64,000 bases of DNA from Tribonema minus (GCA_017506865.1 JAFCMP010000031.1:62001-126000), one strand, 5' to 3'; shown: positions 18,566-32,600, counted from the first letter of the stretch. The notes: generated by a model from the sequence alone, not told the origin. Translations and numbers: made by a program.

Positions 18566-21500
18566 ATGCGACATAAGCAACTGCTTGTGCTGGCGTGCAC
18601 CGCCCACTGCACAGGAGCTGCAGCCGTTAGAGGCGCAATAGCTGGCGGCAAGCCTTGCTTGCGACAACGCTCTCCATGGTCGCCAAGTTCACCCAGCGGA
18701 AACCACGCCGTCACTCTTAGAGGGGGTGCCGCTCGCAAGCTACCTCAACCAGATGCTGCTGATCCCACGTCCTTGGCTGCAGGCAACATCGAAAGCATCA
18801 CATTCCTCAAAGCCCGCTCGTACAGCAAAGCGGTCCACAGTTTCTTCCTCGTCATATACGCGCTCTGCGCCAAGCTGTGCCTGCAAAGCGTCGGGCAGCC
18901 CTTCAAAGCCGCAGTGCTGCAAGTGGCCAAGAAGCGGCTCCTGCAGCTCGCAAAGGACCGCGCGGCCACCTCCGCCAACGGCGGTGCCCTCCGCACAACA
19001 CCAACGCTGCGGACTTTGCGAGCGGACTTGATGGAGGAAATCGGAGCTGGCGGCGAGCTCGTGTCCGGCGTCTACGTCCCCCTCGCCTACATGCCGAGCC
19101 CCCTGGCGGCGCTGCTGCTGCTGAGCGCCGTCATGGCGCACACGCTGTTCGCGCTGGGGCAGCGCTGGTCCGTGCGGTTCCGCGCGCTCTGCGGCTACGC
19201 GCGCGCGCTCGACGCCGCGGACGCCGACGCCGTCCTGGTGCAGCCGGTCGCGCACTTCGGCGCGCCGGCGCTGTGCGCGCTGCAGCGCGAGGGCGCCGCT
19301 GCCGCGCAGAGCCGGCGCGATCGCAGCGGCAGCAGCGGCAGCAGCAGCGGCGATGACGGCGCGACTGCTGCATTGACGGATAGCGAGGAGGACACTGCCG
19401 AGGACGACAGCGGCGACGCTGCGGAGGGCGACAGCGGCAATGCTGCGGAGGGCGACGGGCGCGGCAGCAGTGAGGGGGAGGATGGCGCGCTGTTCTTCAC
19501 CTACCAGCGCCGGAAATTTCTGGTGCACCTTCCGGGCGATGGGCCGGACGCATTAGAGGGAGCAGCGCGCGGCGCCGCGCCGCACCGCTCTGCGTGCACC
19601 ATGGTGGACCTGCCCGTGGACCTGCCCGTGCAGCGCTACATAGAGGCGGCGGGGTTGGGGGCGGCGGAGGCGCGGCGGCGGCGCGCGCGCTACGGGCGCA
19701 ACAGCCTGCGCGTGCTGCCGCGCACGGTGCGCGGCACGTTCGTCGACAACGTGCTGGGCCCGTACAGCGTGTTTCAGCTGTTCTCGCAGGTGCGCGGCGC
19801 GTGCGCGCGCTTGCTGCTCTGTGTTGCGTGCAACAAATGAGGCGTCTGGACAGGTGGATATGTTCATGGGCTGCGAGGGCTGCGGCAGCAGGCGTTTGCC
19901 TGGCCTTGCATGCGCCGTGGTGGTGGCAGTGCAGCGCACTTTCCTGCGTGCGCGGACGGTCGCATGGCATCATGCGCTGCGGGTACTTGTGCCATAGCGC
20001 CGGCGTGCGCTCCGCATGCACCGCGCGCATATCACATGCCTGTTGCGCTGCGCCGATGGGGCGTCAAGCGCGCAGACGCGCCTGCTGCGCACGTGCACGC
20101 GAGAGCTGCGCCGTCTGCGCCGCCGTGCGCTTGGAATGCGCCTCAAGGCCGCCGCCGACGCTGCCACTGCATGTGAGGGCAGTCACCACGCGTCTCTCAG
20201 CGCATGGCCCAGTAACATCACGAGATCGCGGTGAACGCGCCACCGCTGCAACCACTTTTGTCGCCCGCCCCCGCCACGTGGCAGGAAATCAGTCACTGCA
20301 CCCAGAGGCCGTGCATTCGGAACTGACAGACATGAGCCTGGGTGCGCCTGCCCCCCCCCCCCTGTGCGCGGCTGAAGAAAACCGTGTGCTGAAGTGCTAT
20401 TGCTCTGTGCGCCTGCAGCTGCTGGGCGTGCTGGAGCAGCACTGGGCGCACGCGGCCATGTCCGCGGGGTTCACGCTCGCGTCGGAGTGGACCGCCGCGT
20501 ACGAGGCGCTGGCCAGGTGCGATGCGGCAGCGCTCCGCAGCGCGTGAGCGCTTGCGCTTTGCAGGGACGGCTCGTTGGCTGCTGGAACTGCGACGCGCGC
20601 TCTTGCCGTACTTGTTGAGAGGAGGCGCTCGCCGGGTGATGCAGCAGTGCTCCACAACGTGCTCGACCCCGGCGAACATGATACAGCTGGTCTGCTGCCT
20701 GCGCTCTTGCCATACTGTTCTGCTGACCGGTGCGGCGAGTTTACGGGACACTGCAGGATGCAGACAGGCTGAGCGCTGCTGCCCGATTCCACTTATGCTG
20801 GGGCTCTCTGCCGCGCTGAACTGCACATCGGCCATTGCAGCGAAACAGTTTGCATTCTCTGAGTCTGACCTCTCTGTCAATGACACAAACTCCGTCGCTG
20901 TGAGTGAGTGTACGGCTGCCGCACTGCGTGCAGCGACTAGCGCATTGTGATGCCGCTCGCGTTCCAGGGAGGCAGGCCCACATACATATGACATGCTCCT
21001 GTCGGCGCGCTTGCATCGATGCGTTGTCGTCATGCACGCGGCCAGACTTGTGCATGAGGCCTGCGCTCCGAGCCCCCTGCTGACCCATGTACACCCTGCC
21101 CGCCCGCCACCGCGCCGCGGACATCCCGCGCTGCGGTCGACTGATGCAGCACACCCACAGGCACTGCCAACTTACCTGCCATATGCACTCATTGAAGCCT
21201 CATACGCTGCCCCCTCACATGCGTGCATGCTGTATGAAGTACATGCACATCGTGTGCACGTGCTCGCGCGAGCGGCGCGCACTACGCCCCGCGTTCGCGC
21301 TGCCATGGCTCCAAGCTGCTGTTTCTTGTGAGGTACACACTTGTATACCTATCGTAGCGGCATGCGCTATGCCGCCACATTCACCCCCACGCACATGCCA
21401 CACAAAACTCATTGACGCAGTATGGGCTGCGCATTACGCACCGCGTTGGCGCTGCCGCAGCTCCAAGCTGCTGAGCGCTCACCAGGCCCGTCTTCTTCTC

Positions 21501-24500
21501 TGAAGCACCCGCTTCCATACTCATCTCTAGTACTTCGAAGTATGGGGCGTGCGCTACGCCGACACATTCTCCCGTACGTACATGCCATACACAACAATAT
21601 GCGCACCGTGCTCGCTCGCTGCCGCAGCTCCAAGCTGCTGAGCGCCGACCAGGCCCGTCTACTTGTTTGTGAGGGGATACGCTGGTAAACTCGCCATCGT
21701 GGTATGCACTACGCCGCCACATTCACCCCTACCCACATGCCACACATTCTCATTGCGGTAACATGCTCTGTCGCATTGCGCATTGCGCCCCGCACTCACG
21801 CTGCCGCGTTGCGCTCCGCACTCGCTGTGCCGCAGCTCCAAGCTGCTCAGCGCTGACCAGGCCGCGCGCGGCGGCCGCCCCGTGCAGTGCTGGCGCGACG
21901 GCGCCTGGGCCGAGCTGCCGTCGGAGCAGCTCGTGCCGGGAGACGTCATGGCGCTGGCGCCTGAGGGATCTCCCATGGAGCTGCCGGCTGACATGGTGAG
22001 CGCTGCTGCCGCTGTGCTGTTGTGCCCCCCCCCCCCCCTGGTCGTGTGCAGCGCGTGACAGCGGACCCTGGGGGCCTCGAAAAGAGTTCAGCAGGCTTCT
22101 TTTTTTTGGGGGGGGGCGGGGCGCGGGGGGGCATTGGGCAGGGGGCCTTGGCCGATGGGGGGTATGGCCCGCTGGCCAGCAATTGCCATCCTGAGGTTCG
22201 GCTTGTGAATGCGTTTGACGCGCTCGAAGCTAGGATGTGCTTGTTGTATGCGGGTGACATCTGGTCTCACATCGGCAGCTCCTGCATGCATGTATGTGTG
22301 TACAGAGCAAAAAAAAAAAAGGGGGGGGGGGGGGCATACCATGTCTGATGTCTCAACAGGCGTACCATGGTCATCACAGCCGCAGCTTACACCCCTCCAT
22401 GGTATTTGGCTCGATGGTGAGGTGTTGACAAGTGTCAGGCTGTGATCACGACAGCCGCCTCAGTACCGACTTCACGAAGAATTGTGAGTGCGTGCAGCCA
22501 AAATGCCCTGGTAGAAGCCACACCCATGTGTCAGGTCACTCCCAGTCGTGCCCCGCACATCAGTTTAGGTAAGGGTTCCCCCAATTGTAGCCCTTGGATA
22601 CACAGCAGCGCGCTCACCCCTGCAGGCTCACCCTGAAAACCTGCAGCACGGCCACGCCCCTGCTCGCCGTGACTCGTGACGTTTCTGACTCTGACTCCGA
22701 CTTCTGATTTGTGACTGCCGACTCCAGGTCGTCCTCCGCGGCTCCGCGCTGGTGGACGAGGCGACGCTAACGGGCGAGGGCGTGCCGCAGATGAAGGCCA
22801 GCCTGCTGAGCGCCGTGTTCGACGAGGGCGCCGCGCTTGACGTCGCGCGCGCGCACCGCACGCACGCGCTCTTCGCCGGCACCACGCTGCTGCAGACGAC
22901 GTGAGCTCTACGGTCTTTTGTTTTGTTTCCGTGAGGAGCACAGGACCGCCGCCATTGCGTCTAGGAGAGTGTGCGCGGCGGCGGGTGGTTGTGGCGCCGC
23001 CATGCCGTGCTGTGCGCGATGTGACGCGGGTTTCGCGCGTGCTCGCAGCGGGCGCGTTTTGCTGCCGCTCGCGGGCGTATTGGGCGCTGGTTGGGCGGCC
23101 TGCGCCGGGCTGCGCTTATCACATTCTAGGTGGTGTCTGCGTAGTGGAATATGCAGTGCACGCTGTCGTGGCGGCGTGGCGCTGCGGCATGGCATGGGCT
23201 ATGCCAAGCCTGCGCAAGTGTGTTCATAATGAGTTCCGAGGTGGTACTCACGATGGGGGGGAAGCTCACATTAAGCAGGAAGCTCTGATGAGCAGGGAAC
23301 CGGCCACTGCTTGCGTGCATCTGCTGACGAGGGTGCGACGCGCGTTGCGCCGCGGCCGAAGCGAAGGCCACATTAGCCTCTGGTGGTCTCCTCCGAATGC
23401 GCTTGTGAACTGCGTCACCATGCCGACAGGTATGACGCGCCGGCTTGACGTGCTGCTTGGCAGGTCGCCATGTGAGCGCGTCACGGGAGGCACTCAGTTG
23501 CGCAAGAAGAGCGGTGTCAACTGAGCTGTTGTACACAATGTCGCGGTGGCCAGCATACCCTGTGCTTCTCGCAGGCGTCGGGCAGCGCGTGCTGTTGTGC
23601 ACCCTCTTGTGAAGGCCTCTTTGCCCATTGTCACTGAGCTAAGCCGTCCCACAGCCCACGTGCCAGAGGCACGCCGGCGCCGCGCTAGCGCCGAGCGGCG
23701 CCTGCCCTGACCCTAGCCCTAACCCATGGCGTGCGCGCGCGCTGCAATGCGCCGTGAATGTGACATCCATGAGCCATCCCCACACGCAATTGGCTTCCGG
23801 GCTCATATCACACTTAGCCATCCACTGCGTCCCCCATCCTACCCCTCTGACGACGCTCTGACGCGATGGTGCGCCGCCGCCGCCGCCGCCACCGCTGCGC
23901 CTCTCTGACACGATTGTGCGCCACCGCCACCGCCGCTGCCGCCGCTGCTGCTGCCGCCGCTGCGCGCATGCAGGCCCGGCGCTGATGAGGAGCCGCCGCA
24001 CGAGTGGCGCCTGCCGCGCGCGCCGCCCCCCGGCGGCGGCTGCCTGGCGTACGTCCTGCGCACGGGGTTCTACAGCAGCCAGGGGGACCTGCTGCGCATG
24101 ACAGAGGGGCTGGGCGGCGGCTACAGGTATGTATGTAGGTATATGTATGGGTTCTTGCGGGGCAATCACGTATCTGGCTGCTGCGGGGGTGACCGAGGGA
24201 TTGGGCGGCGCCTATGATGTTGGTACTCGCGGTACTGGCATGGGGGTATCTGGGGTTGGCGTCGGTCTGGCCCCAGGGGCCCCCGCGGCGACTGCAGAGG
24301 CGATGTGCGCGTGTTTGCCGCCGCGGTGCGATGGGCGTATACAGGGGGGGAACTGGGACCACGTCACAGCACGCTGCTTAGGGTTAGGGTTAGCGCGTTA
24401 CTGCGACAGCGCTGAACGAGCGCCGCTCGCGCGTGTGTGTGTGCGTGCGTGCGTGCGTGCGTGCATCTGCTGTGCGGCGACGGGAGTTGCCTGGACAGCC

Positions 24501-26566
24501 TCTCGGGCCGCCGCCGTGGCTGCCGGCGGCACAGCTGTGAGCACGTCGGCGCGCGCTCGTGGCGTGAACAGTGCGCAGGTTCTCTAGCGGCCGGCATCAT
24601 GGCGCTTTCAGGCGGCGAATGGTCGGAATCGACGTCGGCAGCGCCCAGATGCTGCCATCCTCCCCGCGCCGCCCTCCATGCTGCTGACGCCAGCCCCCTC
24701 CAGCGGCTCCCCCTGCGGCTTCGGCGCCCTGCAAGAGCTCAAGGGGGGTCCGGTGGACCTGCGGTCACGCATGGGCCCTGCATTCAGAGCATTGCCTACT
24801 ACGGTGGGGAAGTGGACTGTGACGCCAGTCATGGCGCGTCCCACTTTCTTCTCACTTGCCGTGCCCTTGCGCTACTACGCACTGCCCCCCCCCCCTTGCA
24901 GCTCCACCTCCCCCAAGTTGGGCTCGCTGCCGCGGCTGCCTTCGGACGCCGGTGCCACGCGGGACGCGCGACGGTCGCTGCGTTTGAGCATTCGGCCCAT
25001 GTGCATCAGCAACAGTCCGCGGCGCATGAGCTTCATACACATGTACATAGCATTGAAGTTGACATTGGAGTTGACCCCACTCTCGCCCCAACCTTGACCG
25101 CCTCCGCTGCGCGGCGCTCGCACGTCGTGCTGCGCGGGCCGCAGTCGACTCACCCCAGCTGCCGTGCCTGCAACTGTCAGTTGCTAACACACCTCGGCTG
25201 CTGCAACACTTAGTACTGCTTCGCCATTGCTGCCGGCCACTGATCACTGCTGCCGCCCCCTGACCCTTACCGCACGCGTCCCGTCATCTGCAGCTCCAGC
25301 ACCCGCGAGACGGGCGTACTGCTGGGACTGCTCTCCGGCGTGGGCGTCGCGTCGGTAGCGCGCCTGCTGCTGCAGTCGAGCGCCGCCGCGGCCACGGGCC
25401 ACGTGTGCTCCGGCTTCCGCACGCTGGTGCAGTGCGCGCGCGTGCTCACGGCGGCGATACCCGTTGAGGTCCACATAGAGGTGCGCGCGCTTGTGACATA
25501 CTACTGTAATGAGTTAGGTTTAAGCATGCTTGTGACCTATGGTAAGGGCAGGGTCAGCGTGCGCACCGAGGACAGTTGCCGTGTTGAGGGACGCACCTCG
25601 GCCGGCACCGCCGCCGCCGTCAATGGCTGGCGCACAGTCTGCGAGTCGCGCGCAATTGCTTGGGTCGGCGTCTGGCGGCGTCGCTGCTGCAGCGCACGCG
25701 CAATGCGGTCACCAGTCTGGCAGCCGGCTCATCACCACCAATTCCAGCGTGTGACTGTTAAAACGAGAGTCGCTGGGGTCGATGCACTTAACCTGAGAAG
25801 CGGAGAAGCTGTTGTGCGCTCGCAGGCGGACACTCGCCAGGTGTGCACAGGGGCGAGAGAACACGGTTGCATGGGCAGTAACGGCCGCCGCCTGCGAGCG
25901 GCTGCGCCGCTCGTGCGGAGCATGCAGCAGCAGCAGCAGCGCTGCGCCAGCGCGCTTGTCTCACATCTTGAGAGCGTGCCATCCACGCCTAACTGACAGT
26001 CACGGTCAGTCTTTGCGGCAAGGAAACATCAGCAGCTGATGCCAGTGTCCATGTCATGCCGCAAGTCAGTGCCCCGCGCTTCTCTCGGTGCCCCGTTCTT
26101 CTGCGCGAGCCCCCTCCCCCCTCCTCTACCTCGCCCCGCCGGCTCCTTCCGCAGCGCGCGACTGCGGGTAAACATGCCACTTGCGGGGCGTGCTGAGCCA
26201 GAGGCGCGCAGTGTTCGAACCAACGCAGTCGCACCAAACCCTCTACTCAGCGGCACGGGCTCGCCACGCGTCATGACATATGCTTTTGTGTAAGCGAAAC
26301 GGGCCTCCGCTGAGCCTCACATGCCCCATGCTGCCGCCGCCGCAATTGCAACTGCGTGCTGCCGCAGGTGATGCACTGCGTTGGCGGCGGCGCGCGCCAG
26401 CTGCTGCGGCAGACGGGCGTCGCTTGCGCGGAGCCGCGGCGCCTGCCGCTGGCGGCGCGCGTCGACGTCGCGCTCTTTGATAAGACGGGCACGCTCACCG
26501 CGGACGAGCTGCGCGCGCGGTGAGGCAGCGCTCTTCCGGTTGTTGAGCGCTCTTCCGGTTGTCGAG

Positions 26567-26608
<42 letters not shown>

Positions 26609-29600
26609 GCGAGGTCACCGCCATCCTCCGCGCCTGATGTAGCGCTTCGAGAAGGATGGCCATGCTTGCCGTGGGCGCGCTGTGCGCACGGTGCAGCAGT
26701 GCTCAGCTGCCGGTCTTGCTCGCAGTTTCGTCGGTGAGAGCCGCTGTTCACGCCTGACTTCAAGTAGAACCCGCAGCCCGCTGCCCTCTGTGAAAAAGCA
26801 CATGGCGGACGGGAGCTCAGGGGCAAGGTTGGGTGGGTCCAGGTGAATCGCCGCAGGTGTAGACTGCGTGAGCTTGGACGAGCGCGTGACGCGAGGCGAG
26901 GGGTTGCTCGTGGTTGTCCCCCCGGGCGTTGCGAGCACTCCGCATGATGGAGCGCTGCTAGCGATGCAGCTCTGCAGCCAGGGGATTCAGGCGCTTGCTG
27001 CGTGCCGTCTGTGTGGCAGCGTGCACATGTGTTTGAACATTGTGCGGCAGGCCGCGCCAGCGCCCCGTGATACGTCACATTACAAGAAGTGCGTTAGCGA
27101 GCACCTTGTGCAAGTATCCAGCCTCAAACGCTAAAAGCTTGCACACAGAAGTCTTTTTGACTGCAGTGGATACGGTGGTACTGTTTGACTCGTGGCCAAT
27201 GACTGCAGCAGCGGCGACCACGGTTGTTGGTGGAAGGCACTTGCGGCTAACCATCCCTTATCACCTAGAGCTCTGCGATCTTTTGAGTCGTATTCATTCA
27301 GGCGAGCCACACTCCGTCAGGAGCTGCGTGAGGCCAGGATCTGCAGGGCACTACGGACGCGGTCTGCGACTGCCTGCGCTCTCTGCCGTCGCCCCCAATT
27401 TACACAGCTGGAGACCACAGCCCCCCCCCCCCACCCCCCCGCATGTTCTGCCTGCACGAGCGTGGCTCTGGACTGCAATGCCTATCGTCGGCGCCACTGC
27501 CGACGCGGGTCCTCTCAATCTGGCAGGCAGATCACACACATGGCGACCGCCAGATTCTCACACGCGCTCCCCCCCCGCCCCCCCTCCCCCCCCTTCACAG
27601 ATCCCTGGTAGTCGGCGGGGACCAACCAGTCGTCAAGCCCCTGCCCCTGCGCCCCCCCACTCATAACAGCAGCAGCAGCGCCGCCGCCGCCAGCGACCGC
27701 CCTGCGCAGCTGCAGCTGGCGGCGGCGGTGCTGGCCGGCTGCCACTCGCTCATGGCGGTGAACGGGACGCTGGTGGGGGACCCCCTGGAGGCTTCTGCGC
27801 TGGGGGGCGTGGGGTGGGCGTACGACGCGACCACGTGCAAGGCAGCGGAGGGGGGGGGGGCGGAGGGGGGGGCGGGCGCGTGCACATCTGGCACCGCTAC
27901 GAGTTCACGTCGCAGCTGCAGAGGTGCGCAGGGCCATGCAGTAGTATGTGCGTGTGGGTCGGCCGCCATCGCTGAGCGCGCGTGCGCGGGGCGCCCGGGG
28001 GGTTCGCGCCCCGCAGCACTTGCCCTGATCCGTCTCATCTTCACAACTTGGTGTGCCCGCGGCGCAACTGTCTGGGATGAAGATGACCGCGGCACAGGCA
28101 GGCCAAAATAGAAGTGGGGCGAGCTGCCACAGACGCTGACCCTGGGGCAAGCAGGCTTGAACCTTCTGGTGAGAGCGTGTCCTCACACCGCTGAGTGTAG
28201 TACCCTTGCACAGGTAAACAGCGCGCGGGCTTTCACGGCACGCCGGATGGAAGGGTGGCCACGCTCTCTCACGTACTGCATGTTGGAGGAGGAAGCGGCC
28301 TGACCGCCCCTGGGTTAGAAGGTGGGTTACGGTTAGGGCGCGCCCGCCAGTCTAGTGCCAGAGTCCATGACATCTGCGCGCATGACGATCGCCCGGGCGG
28401 GCACAGCGTGGGCGGCAGCGCTCAACGAGGCAGCGCTCCACCGCGCGGCGTTCCACACCGCAGGACAGGTTCTCGCTCGACCGTGTGCACGACGGTTGCC
28501 TGGCCGTGACTCTCCGCAGCCCTTAATGCCTGCCCTCACGGATGTATCGCTGACGCAATGCGCTCTGTACCGTTGCGGCTCGCGAGTAACGTGAAGATGG
28601 CACCGGGCTGCCAGAGCAACGCGAAGGACTGTATGGCGCAGGAAGCAGCAACGCTCCGAAGGGGGGGACTCCACTCCGCGCAAATTGCACGCGTGCCGGT
28701 CGGCGGCAGCGCCGCTGGCTGGTGCTGGCCCCTAAAAGTGCCAGCGTGCTGCACCGCACGTCAAGCGCGCTGATGATGCTGCATCGCCGGACTCTGCGAC
28801 GGCGCGCTCAACCAGACGGCACTGTCGGCGCGCGCCCCCATTACATTTCGCACCGCGCATCCCCGGCTCGTGACAACATCTTCCAAGGTTTCTGTGAGCT
28901 CGTACCCCACTACACCCCCCCCCCCCCCCTGCCCGCGCCCATCGGGCTGCTGGTTGCACCCCCGCCTGCAGGATGACGGTGGTGGGCGAAGTGCGGCTGA
29001 ACGCTGCCGCGAACGGGGGCGGCGTCTGGGCGCTGACCAAGGGGGCCCCCGAGGCGCTGCTGCCGCTGCTGGACCCCGCGACCGTCCCCGCCTGGTACAC
29101 CGACAAGCACAGGCGAGCGTTGTTGCGCGCTGTGCAAGTGGTATGTGATCTCTGAAGAATACTTCAAGGTTAAGGGGGTTAGCGGTCGCGGGATGCCAGC
29201 GCGTCGAGAGCGTCGCCGCCAATCATGCCAGCACTTTGCGAACTTTGAAGATTACCTCTATGTTGGGGGTGAGCAGTCGCGTGATGTCAACGCGTCGGGA
29301 CAGATGGCGAATTCTCGCGTCAGCGCGCGCTGGCGCTGCTGCGGGCGCCGAGGCACACGCCGAGTCGGGCGACGACGCGGCATGAGGAGACCGGCCTGTG
29401 CGCGACGGCAGCAGTCGCCGAGCGCTCAGCTTCGGGCCGTCCTCTGCACGGCCTTTGACACAAAGAACGCAGCCAGTTTCACCCACTCATCTGCGACGGA
29501 GCCTCGACATTGTGCCGCTCAAATCTTGAAGGATTTAAGAGCCGCACAGCAAGCACGACTCGCGGACCTTGCGCCAGCAAGTGAGCTGCGCCAGTGCTGG

Positions 29601-32600
29601 CGCCAGTCAGCGGCGCAGAGAGCTGGTGCAAGGCTTCGCGTATGCAGCTGGCCCGGCCCCTTCTCTCATTGCCGCTGGCGCAGCCCGCTCGCTTGGGCGA
29701 AGCCCACATGTCGCGCCTGCTGCACGGCTCTTTGATCTTCGAAGATCTGGGCGATGCGCTGTCGGAGCTCCGTCACCATTTAGTGGTCGAGGCTGGCTGC
29801 CTGCTTCAGGTTGGAGACAGTGGAGAGCACAGCCCTAAGCCGAGTGCTGCGCGTCTGTTGCAGTCGCACGAAGGTTGGCCTCCTCGAGCCGGCGGTACTC
29901 AAGCAAGCCTGCTTGCTGCCGCGCTTCCGCCGCCTCAGCGAGTACGCTATAGAAGTAGTAAACTGGAACTCTCACTTTGAATCAAACAAAGCCTTGGCGG
30001 TGCATGCGCCGCGTGCACCCCACGGCGGTCTCATCAGCGTTAGCTGCCCGCCAATTCACAAAGGCAAGACGTGGCGACGTCACGAAGGCGGCAGCGTCCC
30101 GCCCCGTGGCGCGCGCGGCGTACGTGCAGCCTCGTCCACGCCCCGGCTTGCCGCTGCGCGCCATCAGCTTCAGCTGCCCATACGCGCCTGCTGGTCACTC
30201 AGCAGGCCCCACACAGATGCCACCCTGACCAATGAAAGCTGATGCATGCTCCTCAAACGCCCCCTGCGCCGCCGCCGCGGCTGCCGCCGCTGCCGCTGCC
30301 GCCGTCACAGGGACATGGCACCCTGACCAGTGATGCTGACGTGTGCTGCTCGAATGCCCTTTGCGCCGCCGCCGCCGCCGCTGCCGCTGCCGCCACCGCC
30401 GCCGCTGCTGCATCCACAGGGAGATGGCACGCGGCGGCAAGCGCGTGCTGGCGCTGGCGTACCGCGAGCTCATGACGCGCGCAGAGGTGGAGGCGGCGGC
30501 GGGTGGGCGCGAGGGCGCGCGCGACGGGCTGCGGCACCTGCGGCGCGCCGAGTGCGAGGCGGAGGGGTCTCTCAGGTGCAGCACAGTTGAAGTTGTGCTT
30601 GAGCGTATGATGTAAGCCGAAGCGCTGTGAGCTTTGATGTGGTGGGCGATTGCTTTGTGTGCAGGTCATGATTCTGAAGTGTTGTGATCTGTGACGCCTT
30701 GCGCAGGTCGCACTTTGTGAGTTGTGAGGGGGCGGGCGTTCGCCTTGCGGGCTGTTGAGCGACACCGCATGGTGCAGTGCATCCCAGCCGCGGCGAGTGT
30801 GTTCGGGCAACGCAGGGCTAACCCTAACCCTAGACCATGGAGTTCCCACACACCTACCGTAGCGGGAGCGCTTGCTCGCGACGCCATCCGAACAGGCGGC
30901 GCGGCGCACTGAGGAGGCTGCGTGCGCGTCGCCCACAGCGGCTGATGCTGACGGCCTGCCGCGGCGGGGTCCTCAAGCGCCTGGAATGCCATGCCACGTC
31001 TCAACGCTCCGTGTTTTGCGCATCACCCCGACCGCCGCCTCGCGCCGCGCCGCCAAGACGTGTGCTGATAGGCCTCAACTTCAACAGTCGCATGCACCTC
31101 AGTCCCGGTTTGTGCCACAAGCCTTACGGCTCAGCCTCATTGAGAGCACGATGCCGTCTGACAGCGGCTGCTTCTCCTGCGCGCGAGCGCGAGCGCCTGC
31201 CCCGCCGCTGCCCTCGCCCACCATGACTCAGCGACTCACTCACTTGGTGCACGCCTGCTTGACTCATGAATCAGTGACTCGCTCACCTGATGCGCACTGA
31301 TTTGACGCATGACTGACTGACATTGACTCGAAGCGCGCTGATTTGACTCATTTGTCCGCGCCTGCGCGCCGCTTGCGTGAGCAGGTTTGCGGGGTTTGTA
31401 GAGTTTGACTGCCGCACGCGCGGCGACAGCGCGGCGGTGATCGCGCAGCTGCGCCGCGACGCCGGCATCTCTGTGGCCATGGTGAGGAAAATTGAAGTTG
31501 ACGCGTTAACGTGGGTCGGCTAACCCTAACCCTGACTCTAAGGGTGCACCGCCAGCTTCGTTACAGCAGCGCGCTCTGCGAAGTCAGAGAGGCGTGCCTG
31601 ATTCAGTTTTGCCTGGAGATTTACTGTTTGCCGGCAATGTCGACAGAAGTATCAATGCCGCCACTCGCACTCGCGGGCTGCGGCACTCGCGGGTGGCGGC
31701 ACGGCGATCGCGCAGCCGTGCCGCGCTGCCAGCGAAATCGTATGGGCCGCGGTGAGATGAGAGTGTGAAGACAGTACGTGCCGTGTGCAGAGGGAGCCAG
31801 GCGCCTCAGCGTGGCAATTTTTGGTACACGAATAGAGGCTTCGTTCAGACTGCGAGCCCTACACCTGAGCGCTGAGCTGTGGAGTCAGCACAGCGAATTA
31901 CGTCGCAAAGCGCAGATGACGCAACTGCGATCGCCACTCAACGCCGCGTCCTTGAAGTTGAACTTCACATACTTCTACTTGAATTTGATGCACCTGGCAC
32001 ATGAGGAGCATCTCAACTGCAACGAGGGGATGGCGGCCTGGTGCAGCGCGCAGCCGCGGCCGCGGCAACACCCGACAGCGCACGTGCGGAACGGCCAGCA
32101 CTCCTTGCCTTGAGATCGTGTGGGTGCCGTCATCGCACCGTGACTACGAAGGCCGCTGGCAGCGCGCTCGCCAATGCATGTGCTTCTAGCAGACGGCTGC
32201 TGAGCATCAACACAGCATGGATGATGTTGCACGTGAGCGTGCTCACCGCTGGAATACCATTGTGATTGTGATAGGGTGCGGTGCACGCCGCAGCATGTGA
32301 CCGCGCCTGTGAGGGCCGCAGAGAGATCCATCAAGCACAACGCACAGCAGAGTCTGCAAGGAGATTATGATACTTCTGTCACAGAGCCAGTGAGCTCTAT
32401 AGTCAACCAGCCGATGCACTCCGCATCCACTACACACATCAATTCCGGCAGCCAGCACGTGCACTCAGTCCAGCAGTCCTGAGGCACCTTCCGCCGCTGC
32501 CCCCGCGCCGCGCCCCTTGCCGCCGCCAGGTCACCGGCGACAGCGTCCTCACCGCCGCGCACGTCGCCCAGGAAGTCGGCATCCTGGGCGATCCGCGCTC

